A model generated the notes under the pieces. The model was not told the origin of the DNA, did no database searches, and was given only the letters and a program-made list of their open reading frames with translations. 64,000 nt of DNA, taken from positions 1-64,000 of the forward strand of contig JAZOMZ010000026.1 in the NCBI GenBank assembly GCA_045654205.1. The letters run 5' to 3'. A program made the position numbers and the translations under genes. Numbering within the stretch: position 1 is the first letter of the stretch; each line of letters starts with the position of its first letter. This stretch comes from Enterocola sp045654205 (GTDB lineage Bacteria > Bacteroidota > Bacteroidia > Bacteroidales > Paludibacteraceae). Below, in pieces: positions 16,519 through 23,875 of the stretch.

Positions 16519-18392
16519 TCTTTTTTGTCTGTATTAGGTTCAATCACACTTTCCATCATGCGTTTTTCCACATGTTTTCTTTTTGGAGAAACTTCTCTAT
16601 ATAGATATTTTTCTATCATTAAGCTAGCAATAGGCACGGCCCATGTAGCACCAAAACCAGAGTTTTCTACATAAACAGCTATTGCTATTTGTGGGTTTTC
16701 TTTTGGAGCAAATCCCATAAAGATAGAGTGGTCTTCACCGTGAGGATTTTGAGCAGTACCAGTTTTTCCACAGAAAACTAGACTATCTATTTGCCCAAAA
16801 CGGGCAGTTCCTTTCTTCACGGCTAATTCCATACCATATTGTACCACATCAAAGTATTTTTCTTTTATATCCACCTCGTGTTTTGTACGGTATTTTTCAT
16901 CTATTTCACCGCCCTCTATTTCTTTAATAATATGAGGAGTGTAGAAATAGCCTTTGTTGGCAATAAGTGCGGCAAGGTTTGCTATTTGTATTGGCGTAGC
17001 CAATATTTCTCCTTGACCAATAGAGGTGGAAATAATAGTAGAAGACTTCCAACGATTCTTTCCGTAAATCTTATCATAGGTGGTAGATTTATAAATTGTT
17101 CCCCCTTTTTCGTTAGGGAAGTCGATGCCCAGTGGAACCCCAAATCCCATAGACATCACATAACCTCTCCAAACATTATACGCACCTTCTGTTGTGCCGT
17201 ATTTATCTAGATTTAGGTCTAGGAAATTTCTCAATGCATAACCATAATAAGCATTGCAAGAATGCTGAATAGATTGAGGCAAATCTAATGGTGATTTATG
17301 CTCGTGGCATCCCATTTTGCGGGTTTTGGTATAATAATAGCCCATCTTACAAGGGAACGCAGTATTGGCATTAATAATTCCCTCTTCTTGGAAAATAAGT
17401 GCTTGAACAAGCTTGAATGTTGAACCTGGAGGATATTGGGCCATCACAGGACGGTCAAATAGTGGCCTTTTTTTATCCTTTAATAAAGCACTATAATTGG
17501 CAGAACGCTCTCTACCTACTAGTAGAGCAGGGTCATATGAAGGAGAGGAAACAAGGGCCAAAATTTCGCCAGTAGAAGGTTCTATTGCCACAATACTACC
17601 CATTTTGCCTTGCATAAGGAGTTCTCCGTATCTTTGAAGCTCCATATCAAGGCCCATGGTTAGATTTTTACCAGAGACAGGACTTTTATCCATGGCACCA
17701 TCCATATATTTACCTTTTATACGACCATGAACATCACGAAGTAATATTTCTACACCTTTTTCTCCGCGAAGCTCTTTTTCATAGGTTTTCTCTATACCAG
17801 ATTGTCCCTTATAGTCACCTCTTACATAATATGAGTCTTCGTCTATTTGCTTTTGGTTTACCTCACCCACACTACCAAGAGCATGAGCCCCATGAGGCAT
17901 AGAATATTTTCTAAGCACACGTTGCTGAGTTAATACCCCAGGGAAACGGAACATTTTTTCTTGCAACAAGCCATATGCGGCAGTGGAGATTTGCGACATA
18001 AATACTTGTGGAGTATATCTAGAATATCCTGGATTTTTCCTTTTGTTTTTTATATCCTTAATTCTCTCGTCAAATTCTGCCTTGGTGATATTTAAAGTAT
18101 TACAAAAAGCTAGAGTATCAAAGTTTACCATTTCACGCATAATAAGCATTACATCGTAAACAGGTTGGTTTGAAACTACAAGATTGTTGTTTCTGTCATA
18201 AATTAGCCCGCGGGCAGGGTAGATTGTTTTTTTAAGAAAGGCGTTGCTATCGGCGTTGTCCTTGTAGGAATCATTCAAAACTTGTAGAAAGAACAAGCGA
18301 GTTATAAAAAGAAGAGCACAAAGAAACACTACCAATACGATAATAACTTGGCGTGTGTGTGAATCTTGATGTTTTCTTCTATATTGGTTCAT
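16515..18392 (-). CDS. mrdA: Penicillin-binding protein 2 (elongation transpeptidase)
   Basis: The 625-residue class B PBP has an N-terminal membrane anchor (about 15-37), a pedestal domain beginning YPARGLIYDRN, and a transpeptidase domain with the three active-site motifs: S324-T-F-K327 in YPPGSTFKL, S378-C-N380 and K543-T-G545 in CGKTGTAQNP. It crosslinks stem peptides made by RodA in the periplasm. A pair of cysteines and a histidine between the first two motifs (C348, C362, H364) could bind metal, as described for some PBP2 enzymes. It overlaps both neighbours by four bases. Confidence 0.93.
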   Translation of the reverse strand: MNQYRRKHQDSHTRQVIIVLVVFLCALLFITRLFFLQVLNDSYKDNADSNAFLKKTIYPARGLIYDRNNNLVVSNQPVYDVMLIMREMVNFDTLAFCNTLNITKAEFDERIKDIKNKRKNPGYSRYTPQVFMSQISTAAYGLLQEKMFRFPGVLTQQRVLRKYSMPHGAHALGSVGEVNQKQIDEDSYYVRGDYKGQSGIEKTYEKELRGEKGVEILLRDVHGRIKGKYMDGAMDKSPVSGKNLTMGLDMELQRYGELLMQGKMGSIVAIEPSTGEILALVSSPSYDPALLVGRERSANYSALLKDKKRPLFDRPVMAQYPPGSTFKLVQALIFQEEGIINANTAFPCKMGYYYTKTRKMGCHEHKSPLDLPQSIQHSCNAYYGYALRNFLDLNLDKYGTTEGAYNVWRGYVMSMGFGVPLGIDFPNEKGGTIYKSTTYDKIYGKNRWKSSTIISTSIGQGEILATPIQIANLAALIANKGYFYTPHIIKEIEGGEIDEKYRTKHEVDIKEKYFDVVQYGMELAVKKGTARFGQIDSLVFCGKTGTAQNPHGEDHSIFMGFAPKENPQIAIAVYVENSGFGATWAVPIASLMIEKYLYREVSPKRKHVEKRMMESVIEPNTDKKE

Positions 18393-18889
18393 TTCTTACG
18401 ACAGAGTTCGTAGCACATAATAAGAGATAAACTAAGTGCTATGTTTATAATAATTCTAAGAAGTAGGAATCCAAAATTATTGAAAGAAAGAGCTTCCATC
18501 ATAAATAGTGCTATATGGTGTAATGCAACCATACCAACAGCATATTTTAAATAGCCAGACATACCAAATTGTATGATAGAAGGTTGTTGTAATTTAAACT
18601 CTAGTTGTGAGAATAAAACCTTTAGATAGCCATTACGAAGAAAACCTATTATTACACAGGCAAAAGTGTGTAATCCCATAGTATTGGAGAAGAAGTCCAC
18701 AACCAAACCCAAAAGAAAACTTATTATCATCAAACTTGGGGTCTTGATATTAAGTGGAAGGTCCAATAAGAAAAGAATATAAATGTATGGACTAATAAAA
18801 TAAAAGTAGTCCATATTATTGAATAGTAATACCTGCAGAAGCACTACCACTATAAACTGGATAAAATATTTTATAGAAGATGCGTTCAT
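18389..18889 (-). CDS. mreD: Rod shape-determining protein MreD
   Basis: The 166-residue protein has five or six membrane helices and almost no soluble part. Sequence is poorly conserved in this family, so the call rests on length, topology and position between mreC and mrdA, with four-base overlaps on both sides. Its role is to link the MreB-MreC scaffold to the membrane synthases of the elongasome. Confidence 0.85.
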   Translation of the reverse strand: MNASSIKYFIQFIVVVLLQVLLFNNMDYFYFISPYIYILFLLDLPLNIKTPSLMIISFLLGLVVDFFSNTMGLHTFACVIIGFLRNGYLKVLFSQLEFKLQQPSIIQFGMSGYLKYAVGMVALHHIALFMMEALSFNNFGFLLLRIIINIALSLSLIMCYELCRKK

Positions 18890-19692
18890 TGTATTACTTT
18901 TATTGAATCGAGTTCTTGTTTAAGTGAATAATTCATTATTTCCACGTATGAGAGTGTGCGGAAATTTGTGCTCAGCTCAACATCTATAGAAAGAAATTGT
19001 TCAGACTCTTCTTCTACATTTGTAACAGTACCCACAGGAATATCTGCAGGGAAAATAGAAGAAAAACCACTTGTACTTATGGTCTCTCCCACATTCACTC
19101 GTACGTGTTTAGGAATTTCTGTTAGTTTTGCATATCTATAATCTGCATTCTCCCAAATAAGAGAGCCGAAATTATTAGAAGAGTCAAGTTTACAACTAAT
19201 CTTAGATTGATTATTGATAATAGGAATAATAACAGAAAAATTATCAGACACAGTCTTAATAATACCCACTACGCCAGAAGAACAAATCACACCCATATCA
19301 GGTTTTACTCCATCTAGTTCTCCCTTGTCCAAAATAATTAAGTTTTGCTGGTTATTAACAGAATTATTAATAACCTTGGCAGTGATTATGTTATAATCGC
19401 GAGGTAGGCTATCTGTTGCTACATCGTTTAATTTGGCCTTAATGGCCAATAATTCTTCTCTGAGTGATGCATTCTCAGTGAGCAACTCTTCGTTGTTTGT
19501 TGTAAGATAGAAATATTGACTAATGCTTCCTGTCAATGTGCTAATGCTACCATTTACTGCTGTCATAGAGCTAGAAAACGCAGAATGCTGATAGTTGTTA
19601 TTGAATACTATCAGCAAAATTGCTATTAATTCCAAAAATAGAAACAATAGCAATGAACTAGCTTTTTTTAGTAGTAGTAAAAGGTTTTCCAT
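18886..19692 (-). CDS. mreC: Rod shape-determining protein MreC
   Basis: The 268-residue bitopic protein has a membrane helix near residues 8-30, a coiled coil (about 60-95, with the ENASLREELLAIKAKL heptads) and a C-terminal beta domain containing DKGELDGVKPDMGV and GVVGIIKTVSDN. It scaffolds PBP2 and RodA in the periplasm. Unlike the other junctions of the operon, the gap to mreB holds a strong hairpin, so mreC and later genes may be expressed less than mreB. Confidence 0.92.
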   Translation of the reverse strand: MENLLLLLKKASSLLLFLFLELIAILLIVFNNNYQHSAFSSSMTAVNGSISTLTGSISQYFYLTTNNEELLTENASLREELLAIKAKLNDVATDSLPRDYNIITAKVINNSVNNQQNLIILDKGELDGVKPDMGVICSSGVVGIIKTVSDNFSVIIPIINNQSKISCKLDSSNNFGSLIWENADYRYAKLTEIPKHVRVNVGETISTSGFSSIFPADIPVGTVTNVEEESEQFLSIDVELSTNFRTLSYVEIMNYSLKQELDSIKVIQ

Positions 19693-19701
19693 GTTGTTTG
19701 T

Positions 19702-19734
19702 AAAAAAGAGTGACTCAAAAAGTCACTCTTTTTT
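19702..19734 (-). terminator. Intra-operon hairpin between mreB and mreC
   Basis: AAAAAAGAGTGACT (19702-19715) pairs perfectly with AGTCACTCTTTTTT (19721-19734) around a five-base loop. On the minus strand it ends in six T, the form of an intrinsic terminator, three bases after the mreB stop codon. No -7 box is apparent between it and mreC, so partial read-through is likely. Confidence 0.85.
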
Positions 19735-19737
19735 ATA

Positions 19738-20760
19738 TTAACGCATCAAGAAAGAGTAATTATCTATATTTTTTAGAGCAAGACCTGTACCTCTTGCCAC
19801 TGCATGTTGTGGATCTTCTGGCACGTGGAATGTAATGTTAATCTTGTTAGATAAACGTTGGCTTAAGCCACGAAGAAGAGCACCACCACCAGTTAGGTAA
19901 ATACCATTTCTAACAATGTCGGTATAAAGCTCTGCAGGAGTACTTTCTAGAGCAGCCATAATAGCAGCTTCCATTTTAGAAATAGATTTATCCAAGCAGT
20001 GAGCTATTTCTTGGTAAGATACAGGTATTTTAAGAGGAAGTGAAGTCATATTGTTTGGTCCGATAACTTCAAATTCTTCTGGAGCTTCGTCTTCTGGAAG
20101 CTCTGTAAGAGCAGAACCAACTTTTATTTTAATTTGTTCTGCAGTAGGAGCACCCACTTTGATATTGTACATACGACGCATATATTCTTGAATATCGCTA
20201 GTAAGCTCATTACCTGCAATACGAATAGATTTGTCGCAAACAAGACCGCCAAGAGAAATAACGGCGATTTCTGTTGTACCACCACCTATATCCACAATCA
20301 TTTGACCGCAAGGAGCTTCTACGTCTAAACCGATACCCATAGCTGCAGCCATAGGTTCGAAAATCATATAAACGTCTCTACCACCAGCGTGTTCAGAAGA
20401 GTCACGAACCGCACGGATTTCCACCTCAGTACTACCAGATGGAATACAAACCACCATACGTAGAGAAGGAGAGAAGAAACTATTTCTGTGGCCAATCTTT
20501 TTAATCATACCACGGATCATCATTTCCGCAGCATAGAAGTCGGCAATCACACCATCACGTAGAGGACGAATGGTACGAATATTTGGGTTGGTTCTTTCGT
20601 ACATTAAGTACGCTTCTTTACCCACTGCCACTAGTTGGTCATTCTTGTCTAGGGCAACGATAGATGGTTCGTCTAGAACCACCTTACCGTTTTGGATTAT
20701 AATGGTATTAGCTGTACCTAAGTCGACAGCTATTTCTTGTGTGAATGAAAATAAACCCAT
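19738..20760 (-). CDS. mreB: Rod shape-determining protein MreB (bacterial actin)
   Basis: The 340-residue actin-fold ATPase forms membrane-bound filaments that orient wall synthesis. The phosphate-1 loop DLGTANTII (about 13-21), phosphate-2 loop VDIGGGTTEIAV and the adenosine motif TGGGALLRGL are intact, and the start MGLFSFTQE supplies the usual N-terminal membrane-binding stretch. The gene starts eight bases after the purH stop codon and is followed by a terminator hairpin. Confidence 0.96.
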   Translation of the reverse strand: MGLFSFTQEIAVDLGTANTIIIQNGKVVLDEPSIVALDKNDQLVAVGKEAYLMYERTNPNIRTIRPLRDGVIADFYAAEMMIRGMIKKIGHRNSFFSPSLRMVVCIPSGSTEVEIRAVRDSSEHAGGRDVYMIFEPMAAAMGIGLDVEAPCGQMIVDIGGGTTEIAVISLGGLVCDKSIRIAGNELTSDIQEYMRRMYNIKVGAPTAEQIKIKVGSALTELPEDEAPEEFEVIGPNNMTSLPLKIPVSYQEIAHCLDKSISKMEAAIMAALESTPAELYTDIVRNGIYLTGGGALLRGLSQRLSNKINITFHVPEDPQHAVARGTGLALKNIDNYSFLMR

Positions 20761-20768
20761 AGTTTTTA

Positions 20769-22289
20769 TTAGTGTTTAAAGTGACGGATACCTGTGGTAA
20801 CCATAGCAATGTTATTTTCGTTGCAATAGTCTATTGAAAGATTATCTTTAATAGAACCGCCAGGTTGGATAACCGCTTTAATACCTGCTTTGTAAGCTAT
20901 TTCCACGCAGTCTGGGAATGGGAAGAATGCGTCAGAAGCCATTACAGCACCATTTAAGTCGAAGTTAAATGTACCAGCTTTTTCAATTGCTTGTTTTAGT
21001 GCGTCAACACGTGAAGTTTGACCTACACCGCTAGCGCAAAGTTGTTTGTTTTTAGCAAGTACGATTGCGTTAGATTTTGTATGTTTAACGATTTTGTTTG
21101 CAAAAATCATATCCTCAATTTCAGCCTCAGAAGCTTTAGCATTGGTTACAGGAGTTAAATCTTCTGCACCTTCTGTGCTATTGTCGCGTTCTTGAACAAG
21201 CACGCCACCTAGTAGGCTACGGAATTGTTTTGCAGGACGAGCTGTAGGTTTTTGGATAAGGATGATACGATTTTTCTTTTGAGTTAAGATTTCAAGAGCA
21301 TCCATGTCGTAGTCTGGAGCAATGATAACTTCAAAGAAAATCTTATTGATTTCTTCTGCAGTAGCTTTGTCTACTGGAGTGTTGGTAATAAGTACACCAC
21401 CAAATGCAGAAACTGGGTCTCCAGCAAGAGCGTCGTTCCAAGCTTCAAGTAGAGTGCCACGAGAAGCAAGACCGCAAGCATTGTTGTGTTTTAAAATTGC
21501 GAATGTAGTTTCGTCAAATTCAGCGATTAGGTTTACAGCAGCGTCGATGTCTAGAAGGTTGTTGTAAGAAATTTCTTTACCTTGAAGTTGTTCAAACATG
21601 CTGTCGAAATCACCATAGAAACTACCTTTTTGGTGAGGGTTTTCACCGTAGCGAAGTGATTTCGCATCATCTTTTGCATAACGGAATGCAGAATCGATAC
21701 CACTATCGAAATAGTTGAAGATAGCTGAATCGTAGGAAGAAGAAACTGCAAATGCTTCTTTAGCAAAGAATTTACGTTCGTCTAAAGTACTTACTGCACC
21801 ATTGTTGCAAAGCATATCGTAAAGTGGAGCATATTGAGCTTGAGAAGCTACGATAACCACGTCGTTGAAGTTTTTAGCAGCACCACGGATAAGTGAAATA
21901 CCACCTATGTCGATTTTTTCAATAATATCAGCCTCGCTAGCACCAGAAGCAACTGTTTTTTCAAATGGATATAAATCAACAATAACTAAGTCGATTTCTG
22001 GAATTTCGTATTGAGCTATTTGAGCTTGGTCGCCTTCGTTGTCTCTTCTACAAAGAATACCACCGAATACCTTTGGGTGAAGAGTTTTTACTCTACCACC
22101 TAGGATAGAAGGGTAAGAAGTTAAATCTTCTACAGCATCACAAGGTACGCCAAGAGATTCTACGAAAGTTTTAGTACCACCAGTAGAAAGAATGCGTACG
22201 CCTTCTTCATGTAATTTTAGAACTATTTGATCTAAATTTTCTTTATGAAAGACAGAGATCAAAGCTGATTTAATACGTTTAGTTTCCAT
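20769..22289 (-). CDS. purH: Bifunctional AICAR formyltransferase / IMP cyclohydrolase
   Basis: The start is placed at the ATG at 22289 (METKRIKSALISVFHK), giving the usual size of 506 residues; an upstream in-frame start would place 21 extra residues across the promoter box. The N-terminal MGS-like domain (LSTGGTKTFVESLG; HPKVFGGILCRRDN) closes the ring to IMP, and the C-terminal domain carries SLRYGENPHQ and KHNNACG for formyl transfer. It completes purine synthesis. It leads the mre operon, an arrangement that may tie nucleotide supply to growth or simply share a promoter. Confidence 0.95.
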   Translation of the reverse strand: METKRIKSALISVFHKENLDQIVLKLHEEGVRILSTGGTKTFVESLGVPCDAVEDLTSYPSILGGRVKTLHPKVFGGILCRRDNEGDQAQIAQYEIPEIDLVIVDLYPFEKTVASGASEADIIEKIDIGGISLIRGAAKNFNDVVIVASQAQYAPLYDMLCNNGAVSTLDERKFFAKEAFAVSSSYDSAIFNYFDSGIDSAFRYAKDDAKSLRYGENPHQKGSFYGDFDSMFEQLQGKEISYNNLLDIDAAVNLIAEFDETTFAILKHNNACGLASRGTLLEAWNDALAGDPVSAFGGVLITNTPVDKATAEEINKIFFEVIIAPDYDMDALEILTQKKNRIILIQKPTARPAKQFRSLLGGVLVQERDNSTEGAEDLTPVTNAKASEAEIEDMIFANKIVKHTKSNAIVLAKNKQLCASGVGQTSRVDALKQAIEKAGTFNFDLNGAVMASDAFFPFPDCVEIAYKAGIKAVIQPGGSIKDNLSIDYCNENNIAMVTTGIRHFKH

Positions 22290-22318
22290 TATTTTAATAT
22301 AAAGTGATTTCAGTGCCA

Positions 22319-22326
22319 CAAAACTA
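22319..22326 (-). promoter_or_regulatory. Promoter -7 box (TAGTTTTG) for purH and the mre operon
   Basis: It matches TAnnTTTG on the minus strand, 29 bases before the purH start codon and only six bases after the folA terminator stem, so the elongasome operon has its own promoter. Confidence 0.6.
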
Positions 22327-22332
22327 CAAAAA

Positions 22333-22363
22333 AAGTGCGAAAAGTCATTCACTTATCGCACTT
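22333..22363 (-). terminator. Terminator after folA
   Basis: AAGTGCGA (22333-22340) pairs with TCGCACTT (22356-22363). On the minus strand the stem is followed by a run of seven T. It closes the rprX-rprY-porE-thyA-folA unit. Confidence 0.75.
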
Positions 22364-22396
22364 AAATTACACATTTAGAGCAAAATGTTGATAAAA

Positions 22397-22882
22397 TTAT
22401 CGTCTTTTATACGTGACAAAGGAATAATTATACTTATGTTTCTCATCTGCTAGGTGTTTTTCCTCTTTTTCCACCTTCCAAATAGCCTCATCTATCACAG
22501 GGAAAAACGCGTCTGCATCAAAGCGACTGTCTATTTTAGTAATCTCTAAGCAGTCGGCATTCTCAATGGTCTGAAAATACACATTTTCGCCACCCATTAT
22601 AAAAACCTTTTCTTCCGATGTGCACGCAGCGAACGCATCTGATAATGAATTAAACACCTCGCAATTCGCTAGTTTTAGGTCTTTTTGGCGTGAAATCACT
22701 ATATTTCTACGGTTTGGAAGGGCCCCATTAGGCAGTGAATCGTATGTCTTTCTACCCATAATCACAGTGCCACCTGTGGTAATTTCTTTAAAATGTTTTA
22801 GGTCGTTTGGCAGATAACAAAGCAATTTGTTGTCCTTGCCAATACCGTTGTTTTGGTCTATTGCTACTACTATTGTAATCAT
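22397..22882 (-). CDS. folA: Dihydrofolate reductase
   Basis: The 161-residue enzyme regenerates tetrahydrofolate after thymidylate synthesis. The start IVVAIDQNNGIGKDNKLLCYLPNDL holds the substrate loop, followed by GGTVIMGRKTYDSLP (NADPH binding) and IMGGENVY. Length is normal. It lies downstream of thyA on the same strand, but 197 bases with a palindromic element and a heptanucleotide array separate them; the array ends three bases before the start codon, so translation initiation may be affected. Confidence 0.94.
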   Translation of the reverse strand: MITIVVAIDQNNGIGKDNKLLCYLPNDLKHFKEITTGGTVIMGRKTYDSLPNGALPNRRNIVISRQKDLKLANCEVFNSLSDAFAACTSEEKVFIMGGENVYFQTIENADCLEITKIDSRFDADAFFPVIDEAIWKVEKEEKHLADEKHKYNYSFVTYKRR

Positions 22883-22885
22883 AAA

Positions 22886-22920
22886 GTTAGGAGTTAGGAG
22901 TTAGGAGTTAGGAGTTAGGA
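22886..22920. repeat. Heptanucleotide tandem repeat, five GTTAGGA units
   Basis: Five perfect copies of GTTAGGA (TCCTAAC on the coding strand of folA), followed by a partial unit. The array ends three bases from the folA start codon, inside its untranslated leader. A related array of AATTAGG units precedes the gene at 29802-30581 in the same relation. Confidence 0.9.
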
Positions 22921-22958
22921 GTTGGTCTAACTCTAACTTCGTTGTTTTTTGCACTATG

Positions 22959-23077
22959 AGAGTTTTTTTTAGAGAGGGATTTTTAGGCGTCCCGTAGTCT
23001 GAGAAACCGGAGTTTACTAACGTAAATGAGGATTTCGAAGACAAGGGCAACGAGAAAAGCACCTCTAAAAAATCTCG
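22959..23077. repeat. Dispersed palindromic element, copy A
   Basis: About 119 bp filling the thyA-folA gap. It shares two identical blocks with the element at 58826-58945: 17 bases at 23001-23017 (beginning GAGAAACCGG) and 18 bases at 23021-23038 (ending GATTTCGA). Together they form a hairpin apex around GTTTAC and GTAAAT; the outer arms TTTTTTAGAG and CTCTAAAAAA also pair. Transcribed between two genes of one strand, it could be an RNA processing or regulatory structure, or a passive repeat. Confidence 0.8.
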
Positions 23078-23079
23078 AA

Positions 23080-23874
23080 TTATACTGCGACTACGCCTTT
23101 AATGTGCGGATGTGGGTCGTAATCACTTAATTCAAAATCTTCAAATTTGAAATCGAAGATAGACTTCACATCAGGATTAATCTTCATGGTAGGCAAGTGG
23201 CGGGGCTCACGAGAAAGCTGCTCACGCACTTGTTCTAGGTGGTTCACATAGATATGAGCATCACCAAGGGTGTGAACAAAATCACCTTCTTTAAGACCAC
23301 AAACTTGGGCCATCATTTTAAGTAGCAATGCGTATGAAGCAATGTTGAATGGCACGCCAAGGAATGTGTCTGCACTACGTTGGTAAAGTTGAAGAGAAAG
23401 TTTACCGTCTGCCACATAGAATTGGAAAAATGCGTGGCAAGGTGGCAGGTTCATATTTTTAATGTCACCCACATTCCATGCGTTCACAATGATGCGGCGA
23501 GAATCTGGATTGTTTTTGATAGTATTTACCACCTCAGAAATTTGGTCAATATGGCCTCCTTCATAGTCTGGCCAGCTACGCCATTGGTAGCCATAGATGT
23601 GACCCAAATCTCCGTTTTCGTCTGCCCATTCGTTCCAAATGCGCACTCCGTTTTCTTGAAGATATTTCACATTGGTATCACCTTTAAGGAACCAAAGTAG
23701 CTCGTGTATAATAGACTTAAGGTGTAGTTTTTTTGTGGTAAGAAGAGGAAAACCTTCTTCCATATTGAAACGCATTTGGTGACCGAATACGCTAATGGTA
23801 CCAGTGCCGGTGCGGTCTTCCTTTTTTACACCTTCCTTAAGTATTCTATCCAAAAGGTCAAGATATTGTTTCAT
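23080..23874 (-). CDS. thyA: Thymidylate synthase
   Basis: The 264-residue enzyme methylates dUMP using methylene-tetrahydrofolate. The length is that of E. coli ThyA. The nucleophile is the Cys of LPPCHAFFQFY, the phosphate-binding DSRRIIVNAWN motif and QRSADTFLGVPFNIASYA are intact. It starts one base after the porE stop, so it is co-transcribed with rprX-rprY-porE. Confidence 0.96.
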   Translation of the reverse strand: MKQYLDLLDRILKEGVKKEDRTGTGTISVFGHQMRFNMEEGFPLLTTKKLHLKSIIHELLWFLKGDTNVKYLQENGVRIWNEWADENGDLGHIYGYQWRSWPDYEGGHIDQISEVVNTIKNNPDSRRIIVNAWNVGDIKNMNLPPCHAFFQFYVADGKLSLQLYQRSADTFLGVPFNIASYALLLKMMAQVCGLKEGDFVHTLGDAHIYVNHLEQVREQLSREPRHLPTMKINPDVKSIFDFKFEDFELSDYDPHPHIKGVVAV

Positions 23875-23875
23875 A

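Noticed and set aside
22886..22920. Possible CRISPR array
   Set aside because: The units are seven bases long and have no spacers; no cas genes are present. It is a simple tandem repeat.
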